A stretch of DNA of 64,000 bases. It comes from Hymenopus coronatus. Lineage: Eukaryota > Arthropoda > Insecta > Mantodea > Hymenopodidae. A program made the translations under genes and the position numbers. Of this stretch, positions 43,585-55,189 are shown piece after piece (position 1 is the first letter of the stretch; the number at the start of each line of letters is the position of its first letter). The stretch covers positions 33,961,509 through 34,025,508 of the forward strand of contig CM060886.1 in the NCBI GenBank assembly GCA_030762935.1. Direction: 5' to 3'. The notes under the pieces were generated by a model that was given only the letters and a program-made list of their open reading frames with translations, was not told the origin of the DNA and made no database searches.

Positions 43585-44453
43585 TCTGATGTGTACCATT
43601 CAAATGGCTTTCTCTACATCTTTGCAACAAATTATTGTTAAAAAGCTTATTCGTCTATTTACTTCATGTTAATTGCAAAAAAAATTAGCAGACATAGTCT
43701 TATTACTTGCTTTCTTGTACTTAGAACCAAAATAAGGAAGTACCATAGGTTAAAGTGATAGTAAAATTTGGTGGCTATATGACTGACGTTCCTTTGTTTG
43801 AATGGACAGGATCTGAAGTCCAGTATGAGAAAAATATAGGCTTTTTTAAAGATGAAACCAATACCAAGAACTATCTCAATAACGATTAATTCCGCGAAAA
43901 AAATGTATATAACTTAAATTGTGTATTTTAATGCGATCTACATATTCGGTGTAGTAAGTTTTATTCTACCTCTTACGGTTTACCAGGTATGCAACATTCA
44001 ATAAAATTCATCCAGAATAAAGAGGTCTTAAGAAACTATTCCCAGAAAATTCAAGAAATACATTTTATTTGACATGTAAATATCTTGAATATATGATATT
44101 TTAATCAAAATCCGTAGAGCCATTTTTGAGATAATCGAAGTTTTCGAAAAAAGTTCCATGTAAAGGGAAGTTGGGTGGGGCGCTTTTTTTTTTTATCTTC
44201 GTGGTTCATCGTTGGAAGATACCAAACTTAAAGACCAAGTTTGGTATTTAATGGTCTTTTCGTTTTTGAGCTATGCAGTCCACAGACACACAGACACACA
44301 CACACATGAGGTGCATTTTTTTAAAAATGCTTTTTTTTTTTGATTTAGGGGGAACCAAAACATGTATTTCCGGTGAAACCTCTGGTATCGAATTTTTGGG
44401 TGGAATACAACACCTTCTCTATACATTATGTACATATTACGTATAGAGAAATT
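43585..44453 (+). mobile_element. HL1 repeat, near full length
   Basis: Starts TCTGATGTGTACC and ends ACGTATAGAGAAATT. The palindrome is mutated (ATTATGTACATATTAC). A CA tract lies at 44285-44304. Confidence 0.88.
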
Positions 44454-44689
44454 AAAAATGCATAACAAAGCATCTCTCCTTGTTCACATATGATCATATC
44501 ACATTACTCAGAAAGTTGAGAGTATGTCATCATCGCTGTTTTTATTTTTAGTATCTGGTTCATCACTTTCTTCTTCTTTTTTTTCTCATCCAAATGCTGT
44601 CTTTTGTTCCTGTTCTTGAGCAGTTCATTTAGTTTTGGGGCTCCTAAGTTGACGACTTGTGCATTCACTTGGCTTTGACTCAGTGGTTA

Positions 44690-44960
44690 AATGTAAATGT
44701 AAATGGCGTGCTATTTATGGACGCTCTTTAACTGCTATGGTTCTCAGCGTCCCATTTTATACTGGGCGTGAAAGAACGCTCAGAGGTCTCTCTATCAGGC
44801 TTGAGGATCTTTTACGTGCCGTAAATCTACGACCAACGACTTTATTTCCCTTCCGAAGGAAACCATGCTAAGAATCTTTACGCCAGAAAAAAATCCATCG
44901 TCCTCCACCGGGTTGAACACACGACCTTGGGCATATGAAGCTGGCGACACTCAGTGGTCA
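44690..44960 (-). mobile_element. SINE-B
   Basis: Inverse order: 'atggcgtgctatttatgg' tail, 'cgtcccattttatactggg', 'gaggatcttttacgtgccg', box B inverse CCGGGTTGAACACACGACC and a decayed head. Confidence 0.85.
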
Positions 44961-45461
44961 ATTTTGTGGAGTTGGTACTGTGCTTTTCTCAATACAATCC
45001 ATGCTCCCCCATCACAACTGCCCTACCTGGATTTTAGCATTTCTTCTCCAACATTTTTTAGTAAATACACTATTAAATAGAATTTGAAGCCTCTTGCCCA
45101 TGTTTTAACCAATAACTATGCTATTTTCTTCCTCAATTTTCCATAAACACCTACCAATACTAGCGGGCTGTAATTAACTTCAGTGTGCACCCTTTTTTAC
45201 TAAGAGACTCAATATTTTTTTCTAAAATAACTTTAAATACTTTATTTAAATTAAAGAAAACTAAATACATAAGTAAATAAATACATGTACTATTCAAATT
45301 TCACCAACTATCACCATGTGGTCAGCGACTGTTGTAAACAAAAGAAAACCGAAATAGGAGTACGCAGCTGGCTTTATGATTAGGTTCATATTTATTTACA
45401 CATTTCTCGCGCATCCGAGTGACTGTGAAACAGCTAAGTCTTTAGCTATGCGCTTTTTTTT
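44961..45461. other. unclassified AT-rich DNA
   Basis: Nothing recognised. Confidence 0.5.
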
Positions 45462-45952
45462 ACTTTCTCTATACGTACTATGCACATAGTATATAGAGAA
45501 GGTATTGTATTAAAATTCGATACGGGATTTCACCAGAAATACATGTTTTGGGAATAAAAAAAAAAAAAAAGAATTTCCAGAAAAATGTCCTTAGTATTTA
45601 AGTTTGGTATCTTCCAAAGATATGACACAAGAAAAATCCCCCCACCCCCAACTACCCTTTACTTGGAACATTTTTCGAAAATTCTGATTTTCAAAAAAAT
45701 GGCTCAAAGGATTTTATTTAAATATCGTATATTAAAAATGTTTACCTCACAAATAAAATGTATATCTTAAATTTTCTGGGAACAACCTCTGAAGGGTACT
45801 TTATCCTGGATGAATTTTACGGAATTTTTCATAATTGCTGAGCCGTAAGAGATTGACAAAAACTTACCATACAAAAAATTTAGAGCACATTTAGACACAT
45901 ACTCCACGTTATACATTTTTTTTCGTGAAGTTGTTAGTTTTTAGGATATTCG
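45462..45952 (-). mobile_element. HL1 repeat, truncated, no microsatellite
   Basis: From ACTTTCTCTATACGTACTATG to 'gtgaagttgttagttttt'. The internal microsatellite and the ATACCAA arm are deleted ('gaaaaatgtcc|ttagtatttaag'). Confidence 0.85.
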
Positions 45953-46077
45953 CAATGACGAAAGGAAGTTATCTTGTTATTCATGCACACGAATAGGAAA
46001 CAGCCGTGGAAACATCCTTAACTCCCCCCACCCTCGCCCCCGACAACCATCCAAGTTCTGGAAAAGGTGTACCCTCT

Positions 46078-46138
46078 AGTGGTGTAACAATCATTGGTCG
46101 GAATGGTTGAATCATTTTTTAAATAATTACACCAGTGA
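46078..46138. repeat. short inverted repeat
   Basis: GTGGTGTAACAATCATTGG at the left and the inverse CTGGTGTAATTATTT at the right enclose about 30 bp. It could be a tiny palindromic MITE or chance. Confidence 0.35.
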
Positions 46139-46213
46139 ATTTTGTACTTTTGTACCTTCTCTTGATCTCATTGGTATTTTTTTAAACAAATGTGTTTACT
46201 GTTTTCATTTTCT

Positions 46214-47105
46214 ATGTAATTATATGTTTTATGTACAATGTACATAGGGATAGAGAAGTATTGTATTGCACCCAAAAATTCGATACCGAGATTTCACCGG
46301 AAATACATGTTTTAGGACCCCCTGTATCCAAAAAAAGCATTTTCAGAAAAAGGTCAGTGTGTCCGTCTGTCCGTGTGTCTGTGAACACGATAACTCAAAA
46401 ACGAAACGTAGCATAAACACCAAACTTGGTATTTAAGTTTAGTATCTTCCAGGGATGCGACACAAAGATTTTGAGAAAAATCCCCCCACCCCAAACTACC
46501 CTTTACATGGAACTTTTTTTGAAAATTTTGATTTTCTTAAAAATTGCTTAAACGATTTTGATTAAAATATTATATATTAAGGATATTTACCTAACAAATA
46601 AATTGCTTATCTTGAATTGTTTGGGAATAGCTTATGAAGACCTGTTTATTCTGGATGAATTTTGCTTAATTTGGCATAACTAGTAAACTATAAGAGATAG
46701 ACAAATACTTACAACATAAACAATGTAGGTCTTGTTAAAATACACAAGTTATGTCATATCCATTTTTCTCGTGGAGCTTACCGTTTGCGAGGTATTCCTT
46801 GTTATTAGTTTTAGTTGTGAAGTACTTATACTTTTCTCAGACGGGAATGTCCGTTTTTCTTTAGTTCTACTCCTGGCCCAAGAAAAGAAGCGATTTGTAA
46901 TGACAATCGCATAATGACAGCTTTTAAAATATTTGACTATTGATTTAGCCTAGTGTATTCCCTATTCTTCTTACTTATACGGAACTAAATAATAAGAACA
47001 TTGTGCTAATGAGTACCACGATTAGTAAGGTGCAGAAAGAAGATCAATCTTATATATGAAGTTTTGTTGAACAGCTAGAGAAAGTTATGTCAGTGTAACA
47101 TCAGA
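46214..47105 (-). mobile_element. HL1 repeat, GTGTAACAC subgroup
   Basis: Begins inside the variant palindrome (ATGTACAATGTACATAGG) and ends TGTCAGTGTAACATCAGA. The microsatellite is nearly lost (GTGTGTCCGTCTGTCCGTG). Confidence 0.87.
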
Positions 47106-48164
47106 TTTTTGTTATTTTTTTTAAGCTTAGCTTAACTAAATTTTTTTTTTTATTTATCTTGTTTTTGTGGAGGAAGGTGAAAGGAGAGAGGCAGATACAG
47201 TAGAAAATGCGGGACCAAGGGATGGTTAATTGTATTATTATTATTATTATTATTTTTTTTTTTTTGTTTATTTCATGTAATTTTATTGTATTGACTGCGC
47301 CATATTGAGTAGTCCTATTTCACGTCTTGGGGAATTTTGTTCTTTTCATCGGTGTTTGTAATTTTGTAGAATGAGTCATCCGGGAAGCTTGAACTAAGTA
47401 CAGCTGTTTTACCGGAACATTCCACCAATCGATGTGGATGGGAATCTGCTACTTGGCAAATTGGACAGTTGCTGACGATATACTTTGTCTGCCGTAGGAG
47501 GAATTTCATAAACTACCTCATATGTTATAGCTGTTCAGTCCACATTAATGTGCGGAAGGCTAAAACAGCTCCAAATACGTTTCCAAGGCAAATGTGGGTA
47601 TTTCACTTGGACATGCGGGGTAACAGCGACAGGTTGCCAATGAGAAGCATAAATATCCTTCACAGAGAGAAAAGCAGCACTAAGCAGCCTTCTCCGGTGT
47701 TAACGCACCGAAAGCATGGTACGCTGCATGGAACAGCTGGAGAACACACTTATGGTAGCGAGCTGCGGCCTTCCAGACCGACAGTCTTTTATCAAGTGTC
47801 ATGTTGTTAGAAATGCATTAGCAGCGAAGCATCGTCGTGCCTTTTCATCAGCCTGAGAGAATCTGGCATTGATGAAATGCAAAATAGTGTTAATGGTTCA
47901 ACAGTAACCCTATAAGGGAACATAAATATGAATGATGAAGCCCACAGCCCATTCAGAAACTTCATGCTGACTAACTAATGTTTGGCTTTCGTCACTTAGT
48001 ACTGCAAGGCCTTTTTCTATTGAAAGATGGCCGGAACTTTTATGGCTGAAAGTCCCGTGGTATATGAGTTTTTAAACACACGACGATAAAGATGTGATGA
48101 TGATTATCAATTAGACTTATGAGAAAAGTATGGAATCCTATAGCCAAAAGCTTAATCACAATGG
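47106..48164. other. unclassified DNA, possible zinc-knuckle remnant
   Basis: The longest stretch without HL1 in the right half. A T/ATT-rich tract lies at 47233-47268. On the minus strand (47315-47509) a 64-codon frame contains NCPICQVADSHPHRLVEC, a CX2C...HXH...C pattern like the zinc-binding ends of some LINE ORF2 proteins. Too short for a firm call. No other feature recognised. Confidence 0.3.
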
Positions 48165-48835
48165 GATAAAAATTACCGGAAATACATGTTTTGATACCCC
48201 TCAAAAAGAAGGTATTTTTTAAAAAAATTCTGTGTATGTATGTGTGTGTGCGTGCGTTTGCGCTCCTGTGGGCAAATTAGCTCAGAAACGAAAAGTTGGT
48301 TGATTACCAAACTTGGTATTTAAGTTCTGTATCTCTCAAGTATGCCACACGAAGATTTTAAACAAAATCTCATCTTCAACTATTCTTTACATGGAACATT
48401 TTTATAAATATTTTATTTTCTCAAAGGGCTCTAAAGATTTTGATTAAAATCATATGACCAACGTAATATATCTTGAATTTTCTGGGAATAGCTCTGAAGA
48501 CCTCTTCATTCTGAATGACTTTGTATGCACACTACGAATATGTACTACAAACACTTGAAACACGAAAATATAGATATCATTAAAACACAAATTTTTACTC
48601 CCGGGTATGCAAAGAAAACCCAATTTCAGTTGTTTCACATACCGTAAGCTTTTAAAGGATTTGATTATCGCTTTAGCCTAGTGTTTTCCCTTCTTCTTAT
48701 AAAGAAGTAATAAAATCATTATAAAACCATTTCTGATAACGCTTATCTTGGTTAACATGATGTAGATAAAAGACTACTCCTACGCAAGCAAATTTTGCTT
48801 GTAGAACAGTTTAGAGAAAGTCATTTAATTACAAG
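48165..48835 (-). mobile_element. HL1 repeat, old
   Basis: Begins in 'aaaattaccggaaatacatg', keeps TACCAAACTTGGTA and later blocks, and ends at TTTAGAGAAAGTCATTTAAT. The palindromic end is missing and several small deletions are present. Confidence 0.78.
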
Positions 48836-49009
48836 TTACGAAATATAGCATAAATTAAGCATTCATATCGACGGAAGCTCATTGCATTGGCTATCTCCAG
48901 TACTGCCCACAAAGTCAATTCAAGTAAGAGAATATTTTGCTGCATTGAGGATAACTAGATTCCAGGTCTTTAGTTAAAATACTCAGTTGTTCCCATTTTA
49001 AAATGCTTT

Positions 49010-49200
49010 TATGGGGTTAGCTACACATCCAAGAAGTCCTGAGTTCGAACAGCGGCTAGGTGTTTCCAATTTGAGTTTTTTTTTTTTTGCGACTTATTCC
49101 CTTATCCTAAGAAGACAAATATTGAGTAACTTTAAGCCCATAAACCCCGAGCTCATTCATTGTTCGATATGACCTACCATGTTAAAGAGAATTAAACTAA
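49010..49200 (+). mobile_element. SINE-F (tRNA-derived)
   Basis: GGGGTTAGCTACACATCC, TCCTGAGTTCGAACAGCGG (box B), T run, 'taagaagacaaatattgagtaac', 'gaccccgag'-like and 'gacctaccatgttaaaga'. An A run joins it to the next HL1. Confidence 0.75.
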
Positions 49201-49204
49201 AAAA

Positions 49205-49973
49205 TCTGATGTGTTCCGTTCACATGACTTTCTCTACATCTCTGCAACAAATTATTATTAAAAAGCTTATGCTTCTATTCACTTTATGCTTATCGAGAAA
49301 AAATTATCAGAAATAGTCTTATAACTTGCTTCCTTGTAAGTAGAAGCGAAATAAGGAAGTGGCATGGGTTAAAGTGCTAGTCAAATGTGGTTGCTATGTG
49401 ACTGAAGTTCCTTTGTTTGTATGGAAAGGAGTTGACAAATTCCTGTATAAAAAAACTATGTTTTTCAAAGCTGAAACCCAAAACAAGGAATATCCATAAA
49501 ACAATCAGCTCCACGAAAAAAAAATATAACATAAATTGGGTGTTTTAAGGTGCACTACATTTTTCGCGTGGTATGTTTTTGTCCATCTGTTACGGTTTAG
49601 CAATTATGCAAAATTCCGTAAAATTTATCCAAAATAAAGTAGTCTTTAAAAACTATTCCCAGAAAATTCAAGATATACATTTTATTTGTTAGGTAAATAT
49701 CTTTAATATACGATATTTTAAACAAAATCGTTAGAGCCATTTTTCAGAAAATCAAAATTTTATTAAAAAGTTCCATGTATTCTACTGACTTTTCGTTTTT
49801 GAGCTATCGTGATCACAGACACACGGACACACACATATTTGGACCTTTTCCGAAAAGGCTTTTTTATGGATAAAGGGGACCCTAAAACATATATTTCCGG
49901 TGAAATCCTGGAATTTTTGGGTGGAGTGCAATACCTGCTCTATACACTAGTACATAGTACTTGTAGAGAAAGT
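49205..49973 (+). mobile_element. HL1 repeat, array member 1
   Basis: Starts TCTGATGTGTTCC and ends CTTGTAGAGAAAGT. It is internally deleted near 49785 (from 'ttccatgta' to 'ttctactgacttttcg'), losing the GGGTGGGG and TACCAAGTTTGGTA blocks. Confidence 0.88.
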
Positions 49974-49978
49974 AAAAA

Positions 49979-50797
49979 TGTGATGTGTGCTATTCACATA
50001 ACCTTCTCTAGCTACTTTCTAAAACACAATTTTTATAAAGGATTATTCTTTTTTTATCTACGCGATGCTGTTCTAGATAAACATTAGCAAAATTGGTCGT
50101 ATTACTTGCTCCTTTGTAAGTAGGAGGAATATAAGGGAATACAGTGGGCTAAAGCGAGTTTCAAATCTTTTAAAAACTGGTCGCTATATGAAACAATTGG
50201 GGTTCGGTTCGCTTTGCATGCTTCCGTTTGAGAAAAGTTAATTAGTTTAAAACTGAAACCAACAACAATGAATATCTCGAAAACAATCACTTTACAAGTA
50301 AAACGTATATGACATAAATTATGTGTTTTAATCACATCTACCATTTTGTGTACTCAGTTTTGGTCTATCTCTTACGGTTCAACCGTTATGCAAAATTCTA
50401 CAAAATCCAACCAGAACAAAGAGCTCTTTAGATGCAATTCCCAGAAAATTCAAAATATATACTTTAGTTGTGATGTGAATATCTTTAATATACGGTATTT
50501 TAACCAAAATCGTTAGAGCCATTTTTGAGAAAATAAAATTTTTCAAAAAATGTTGGGGTGGAGAGATTTTATTGAAAATCTTCGTGTAGCATCCTTGGAA
50601 GACACTGAACTTAGCCAACTTTCAGTTTTTGAGCTATGCTGTTCAAAGTTACACCGAACCTTTTTGTAAAGCTACTTTTTTAGGACTCTAGGGACCTCAA
50701 AACATAAATTTCTGGTGAAATCTCAGTATCGAATTTTTGGGTGGAATATAACACTGCCTCTATTCAGTATGTACATTGTACATGGGCTAGAGAAAGT
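49979..50797 (+). mobile_element. HL1 repeat, array member 2
   Basis: Starts TGTGATGTGTGCT, 5 nt (AAAAA) after member 1, and ends GGGCTAGAGAAAGT. No CA microsatellite remains ('gttcaaagttacaccg'). Confidence 0.87.
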
Positions 50798-50802
50798 AAA
50801 AA

Positions 50803-51653
50803 TCTAATGTGTTCCGTTCACATAATTTCTCTGTCTATTCTGCAAGCAAACTTCTTACAAACTATTACCTATTCTTCTCATGTCCCTTTTGCTAATCGAC
50901 AGAAAAATTAGCAAAATGGTCTTAGTACTTGGTTCCTTATAAGTAGAAGGGAACATACTAGGCTTAAGCGACAGTCAAATGTTTTAAAAACTGTCGCTAC
51001 GCGATCGTCATTTGAATTTCATTTATTTGCGCGATCAGGTGGATGACTTCTGTTTGAGAAAATTGTATTGTAAAATCGAAACCAATAACAAGGAATAACT
51101 CGGAAACGGTTAGCTCCACGCAAAAAGTATAGGATATAAACTGTGTGTTTTGGCGAGATCTGCATATTTATTATAGTTAGCTTTGTCTATCTTTTACGGT
51201 TTATCAGTTACGCAAAAGTCATGCAGAATGAAGAAGACTTCAGAGGCTATTCCCGTAAAATCAAAAATATACATTTATTTGCGACATAAATATCGTTAAT
51301 GTACGACATTTTAATCAAAATTTCATAGAGCTATTTTGAAAAAAATAAAACATTTCGAAAATGTTTCCATGTAAATGGTAGTTTAAGGTGGTCAAATTTT
51401 CTTGAAAATATTTATATTGCATCCTTGGAAGATATTAAACTTAAATACCACTTTTGGTATGGACCCGATCTTTGGTATTTGAGTAATGCGGTTCACAGGT
51501 ACACAAACACACGGAGCATTTTCTAAAACTATTATTTGGACTCAGGGGACCACAACATGGATATTTTCGGTGAAATATCGATATAGAACTTTTGGGTGGA
51601 ATACAATACCTTCTCAACGTACTATGTACTTTCATAGTATGTGTAGAGTATGT
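50803..51653 (+). mobile_element. HL1 repeat, array member 3
   Basis: Starts TCTAATGTGTTCC, again after AAAAA, and ends GTGTAGAGTATGT. It differs clearly from members 1 and 2, so the array was not made by recent unequal crossing-over of one unit. Confidence 0.86.
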
Positions 51654-51759
51654 AAAAATTCATTATTTTTTATCTTTTCTTTTCTTCCTGTGGGATAAAC
51701 ATGCTCAGCACCATTGCCTCCATATAGCTCCCAATATAACCTTCTGACTCTTATAGACC

Positions 51760-52005
51760 GTCGGTCCCCATGGCCACGCTCGCTAAAGCGTCTCGCTTTG
51801 GTGCTTCGTGTCCAGGGGATCGTGGGTTTGAGTCCCGCCTTGGGCATGGGTGTTATATGTTTGTGCAATGTGTCTATATTTGTAAAGGAACAGTAAAATC
51901 AGCAAAACCAGTAATCAGTAAAACCTACGGGGGAAATGTAAATGGGGAAACAGTCCTGATTAGACTCAGGTACTGTTTTTTATTAAAAAAACATTAAAAA
52001 AAAAT
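51760..52005 (+). mobile_element. SINE-E (tRNA-derived)
   Basis: TCGGTCCCCATGGCCACGCT head, box B GGGTTTGAGTCCCGCC, 'atgggtgttatatgtttgtg' tail and terminal A run. The inner order matches the copy at 33.16 kb. Confidence 0.87.
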
Positions 52006-52170
52006 AATTAAGAAGCTCGCTGACGAAACTCCTTCATATTCGCTCTACTTGTTTATCATACAGCCTTATGTTTATCATTATTCACTATTTCATTAGTTTG
52101 TCTATGGATTCCAGCCAGAGAACATAAGGGACTGCCGACACTTTATACAATTCAAGTAAAAAAAAAAAAA

Positions 52171-53014
52171 TCTGATGTGTTCCATTTACCTGTCTTTCTC
52201 TACATCTCTGCCACAAATTATTGTTAAAAAGCTTATGATTCTATTTACTTTATGCTAATCAGAAAAAATTAGCAGAAATAGTCTTATTACTAGCTTCCGT
52301 GTAAGTAGAAGTGAAATAAGGGAGTACCATAGGTTAAAGTGACAATCAAAAGCTGATTGCTATGTGACTGAAGTTCCTTTGTTTGTATGGACACGAGTTG
52401 ACAAATTCCTGTATGAGAAAAATATGTTTTCCCAAGCTGAAATAAAAAAAAAAAAAAAAAAAAGTAATATCTAAAAAAGATCAACTCCACGAAAAAAATG
52501 TTTATAACATATATTGTGTATTTTAAAGTGTTCTACATTTTCTGTGGTAAGTGTTTCTCAGTCTCTTACGGTTTAGCAGTTATGCAAAATTCCTTAAAAT
52601 TGATCCAGAATAAAGTAGTCTACAAAGGCTATTCTTAGAAAATTCAATATTTAATATACGATATTTTAATTAAAATCCTTAGAGACATTTTTAAGAAAAT
52701 CAAATTTTCAAAAAAATGTTCTATGTAAAGGGTAGTTGGGGATGGACGGCTTTTCTTGAAAATCTCTGTGTCGCATCCTTGGAAGATACCAAACGTAAAT
52801 ACTAAGTTTGGTAACCAACGATCTTTTCGTTTTTGAGCTATGATGTCCACAGTCACACAGACACACACATACACACGGACCTTTTTCTAAAAATGTTTGT
52901 TTTTAATTCAGGGGGACCCAAAACATGCATTTTCGGTGAAATCTCGGTATCGAATTTTTGGGTGGAATGTAATATCTTCTCTGTACACTATGCACATAGT
53001 ACGTGTAGAGAAGT
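52171..53014 (+). mobile_element. HL1 repeat in LINE A run
   Basis: Starts TCTGATGTGTTCC after 12 A and ends ACGTGTAGAGAAGT. A poly-A expansion lies at 52443-52463 in the 'ccaaaaacaaggaatatc' block. Confidence 0.9.
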
Positions 53015-53185
53015 AATGAGGGCATACATTTATACTGGAACCTAATCTGCCTCTATGTTATTGTGGTATATACTTCACAACATTAATTAAATTATTATTA
53101 TTATTATTATCATCATCCTCTATACTGGTAGTAGTGGAGGTGGTGGGGTTGGTGGTAGTAGTAGAAGCAGTGGTACTTTTTGTGC

Positions 53186-53186
<1 letters not shown>

Positions 53187-53223
<37 letters not shown>
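53187..53223. repeat. (TAA)n microsatellite
   Basis: About 12 TAA units; a GGT/GTA-rich stretch precedes it (53128-53170). Confidence 0.95.
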
Positions 53224-53462
53224 TTTATACTTGAAATATTAAACAATATAGAGAAAGTGTTTCTATCAACAAGAATATTCCACTTAAAATGTTGGCTATG
53301 ATTTCTTTTCTCCATTTTAATATATTTTTGGAGTTTTATTAGGTGGTAAGCATTGAATTTTTTATTTTTTCACCTTAATATATTTGTTAGACCTTAGTCC
53401 TTTGAATAGAAGAGAAGGTCTTAATGATCTTCAACAATTACCAGGATAAATAAATAAATATC

Positions 53463-53919
53463 AGTGGTTTCAAGCGGAAGGGTTATGCTATTTTTAATTC
53501 GTATAAAATCAGGAAGATGGCCATAGTAAGTTAATCTTATTATGGCATTATTTCGTTAAGCGTGCTTGAGAAAAAGAAACGGTGGATCCAGTGTTTATTA
53601 CATTTGCAATTACTGAAAACTAATGAAACAAAAATAACAATATTGATTGAATTGTTAAACTTAACCACATATTACTCATAGCTTTATACCATTCTGGTAC
53701 AATATAATGTGGCAACATTGTATTCTTACGCTCCACGCCTCATATAGAGACACTTGTTAAATAGTTCAGCCTTTTGCCGCGTGAGTTGTATTTGTTTTCC
53801 TTTTTCAGGACTAAAGAGGTAAAAGGCTTCTGTGTGTCATTCTCAGTTCGGCGTGTTTTTCACGCACAGGTCTTCTCAGAGTGGAGCGGTAAGTATTTTC
53901 ATATGGCGTGATTCGCCTG
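53463..53919. other. unclassified DNA
   Basis: Nothing recognised. Confidence 0.45.
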
Positions 53920-54466
53920 AGCCAAAGAAAAGCATTTTTAGAAAAATGTCCGTGTGTGTGTCTGTGGGCAGCACAGTTCAAAAACGAAAAGTCCATTAAA
54001 TACCAAACTTACCATTTAAGTTTGTTATCTTCCAAGGATGCGAAACAAGGATTTTCAAAAAAATCCCCCACCCCCAGCTACCCTTTACATGGAACTTTTT
54101 TTCGAAAATTTTGATTTTCTCAAAAATGACCTAACGATTTTGATTATTATATCATATATTAAAGATATTTACCTGACAAATAAAATGTATATTTTGAATT
54201 TTCTCGGAATAGCCTTTGAAGACTACTTTATTCCGGATGAATTTTACGGAATTTTGCATAAGTGCTATACCGTAAGAGATGGGCAAAAACTTACCACACC
54301 AAAAATGTAGAACACGTTAAAATACACAATTTATGTTGTATACCTTTTTTTCGTGGAGTTGATTGTTTTTGAGATATCCCTTGTTTTTGGTTTCAGCTTT
54401 TAAAAAAACTTAGACAGGAATTTGTCAGAAAGTGTAGAGAAAGTCATGTGAATGGAACACATAAGA
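53920..54466 (-). mobile_element. HL1 repeat, truncated at palindromic end
   Basis: Begins in 'aaagaaaagcatttttagaaaaatg', has a short GT tract, and after 'acttagacaggaatttgtca' jumps directly to the terminus GTAGAGAAAGTCATGTGAATGG. It ends just upstream of the candidate exon. Confidence 0.87.
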
Positions 54467-54479
54467 TTTTTTATAAATG

Positions 54480-54865
54480 TGAGTTGTTGGGTGATATCAC
54501 CGAAGTACTGACAGACAGTACAGCTTCTGTGAGGAATCTTTCGTCTGTGCTAAGGAGAAATACTGAAAGATGTTAATGTTTCTTTATTTGGAATTTCCGC
54601 CAGCAAGCTTGGTGGAAGGAGGGACTGAGTGCTGTGTTGGTGCAAGAGCATCAGAAGTACGGAGGAGGTATACATTACCAACATGAAGGTAGACAAGCTA
54701 GCGAGCGAGAGAGAGAGAGGAAGGTGGTGACTTTCTCTTCCAGAGACTGCTGCAGCTCCGGTGCCTTGCTGCGGCAGTAGAAACCGACCCGCCAAGCGGA
54801 GAAGGCTCGCCGTGTTTGTAGCTAGCGGGACCAACACAAGCTTCGTGCATCTGCATGACGTCACC
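54480..54865 (+). promoter_or_regulatory. probable 5' untranslated region of candidate gene
   Basis: GC and CpG content rise sharply after the HL1 end. A GA tract (GCGAGCGAGAGAGAGAGAGG, 54697-54720) and several GC-rich CpG-containing motifs precede the predicted start codon. An in-frame stop (TGA, 54728-54730) precedes it with no in-frame ATG between. No TATA box was identified and the transcription start is unknown. Confidence 0.4.
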
Positions 54866-55049
54866 ATGCTGGAGAAGAACAACTTCCGCGGAAGATGTGG
54901 TTGTCGGACTACCGAGTGGTGCTGTGCGAGTGTTTGTGGTGTAAGTGGTGTGTTTTCTGTGTGTAGTGCACGTCAAGTTGGTTTTGTGACAAAGTACTGG
55001 TACCTACTCGCAATTGCAGTCACCCTGCTTTCTGGATTCACTAAAGCAG
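54866..55049 (+). CDS. candidate first coding exon with signal peptide
   Basis: The ATG at 54866 sits in TCACCATGC, a good eukaryotic start context, and is the first in-frame ATG after an in-frame stop. The frame gives 61 residues. The first 43 are Cys-rich (MLEKNNFRGRCGCRTTEWCC...); then comes a hydrophobic segment YWYLLAIAVTLLSGFTKA (residues 44-61), which looks like the core and cleavage region of a signal peptide. At 55049 the reading reaches GCAG|GTAAGC, a strong splice-donor context, leaving the exon in phase 1, the usual phase after a signal-peptide exon of secreted or cell-surface proteins. An alternative donor (GT|GTAAGT, intron at 54941) would end before the hydrophobic segment. No downstream exon was found in the window, so the protein family is unknown; a membrane or secreted protein is inferred. 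A spurious open frame with a similar hydrophobic stretch remains possible. Confidence 0.45.
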
Positions 55050-55189
55050 GTAAGCCTAGCTTTCTTATTTCCTAAAATTACACTGGAGGTCACACAATTT
55101 CATACATTTCATGCTCTAACATCCAGTGACTAAGAACATTTAAATAAACGATACTGAACAATTGTGTAATTCACCCTTTCCAACTTTTT
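55050..55189 (+). other. start of putative intron
   Basis: AT content rises immediately after the GTAAGC donor. HL1 copies begin 140 bp further on. If the exon is real, its intron extends beyond this stretch and probably includes the HL1 stack. Confidence 0.35.

Larger units (their letters stand above)
52040..53462 (+). mobile_element. LINE 3' end, split by an HL1
   Basis: At 52110-52157 the + strand reads FQPENIRDCRHFIQFK, the same C-terminal reverse-transcriptase motif as at 30.07 kb. An HL1 copy sits in the A run just after it. The 3' part resumes and ends with 'gagaaggtcttaatg' and AATAAATAAATAT at 53447-53462. The assignment of 53015-53380 to the LINE 3' region is inferred from order only. 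Confidence 0.55.

Noticed and set aside
47469..47810. 113-codon plus-strand frame
   Set aside because: No recognised motif, no supporting splice or start context, and it overlaps the opposite-strand zinc-knuckle-like frame.
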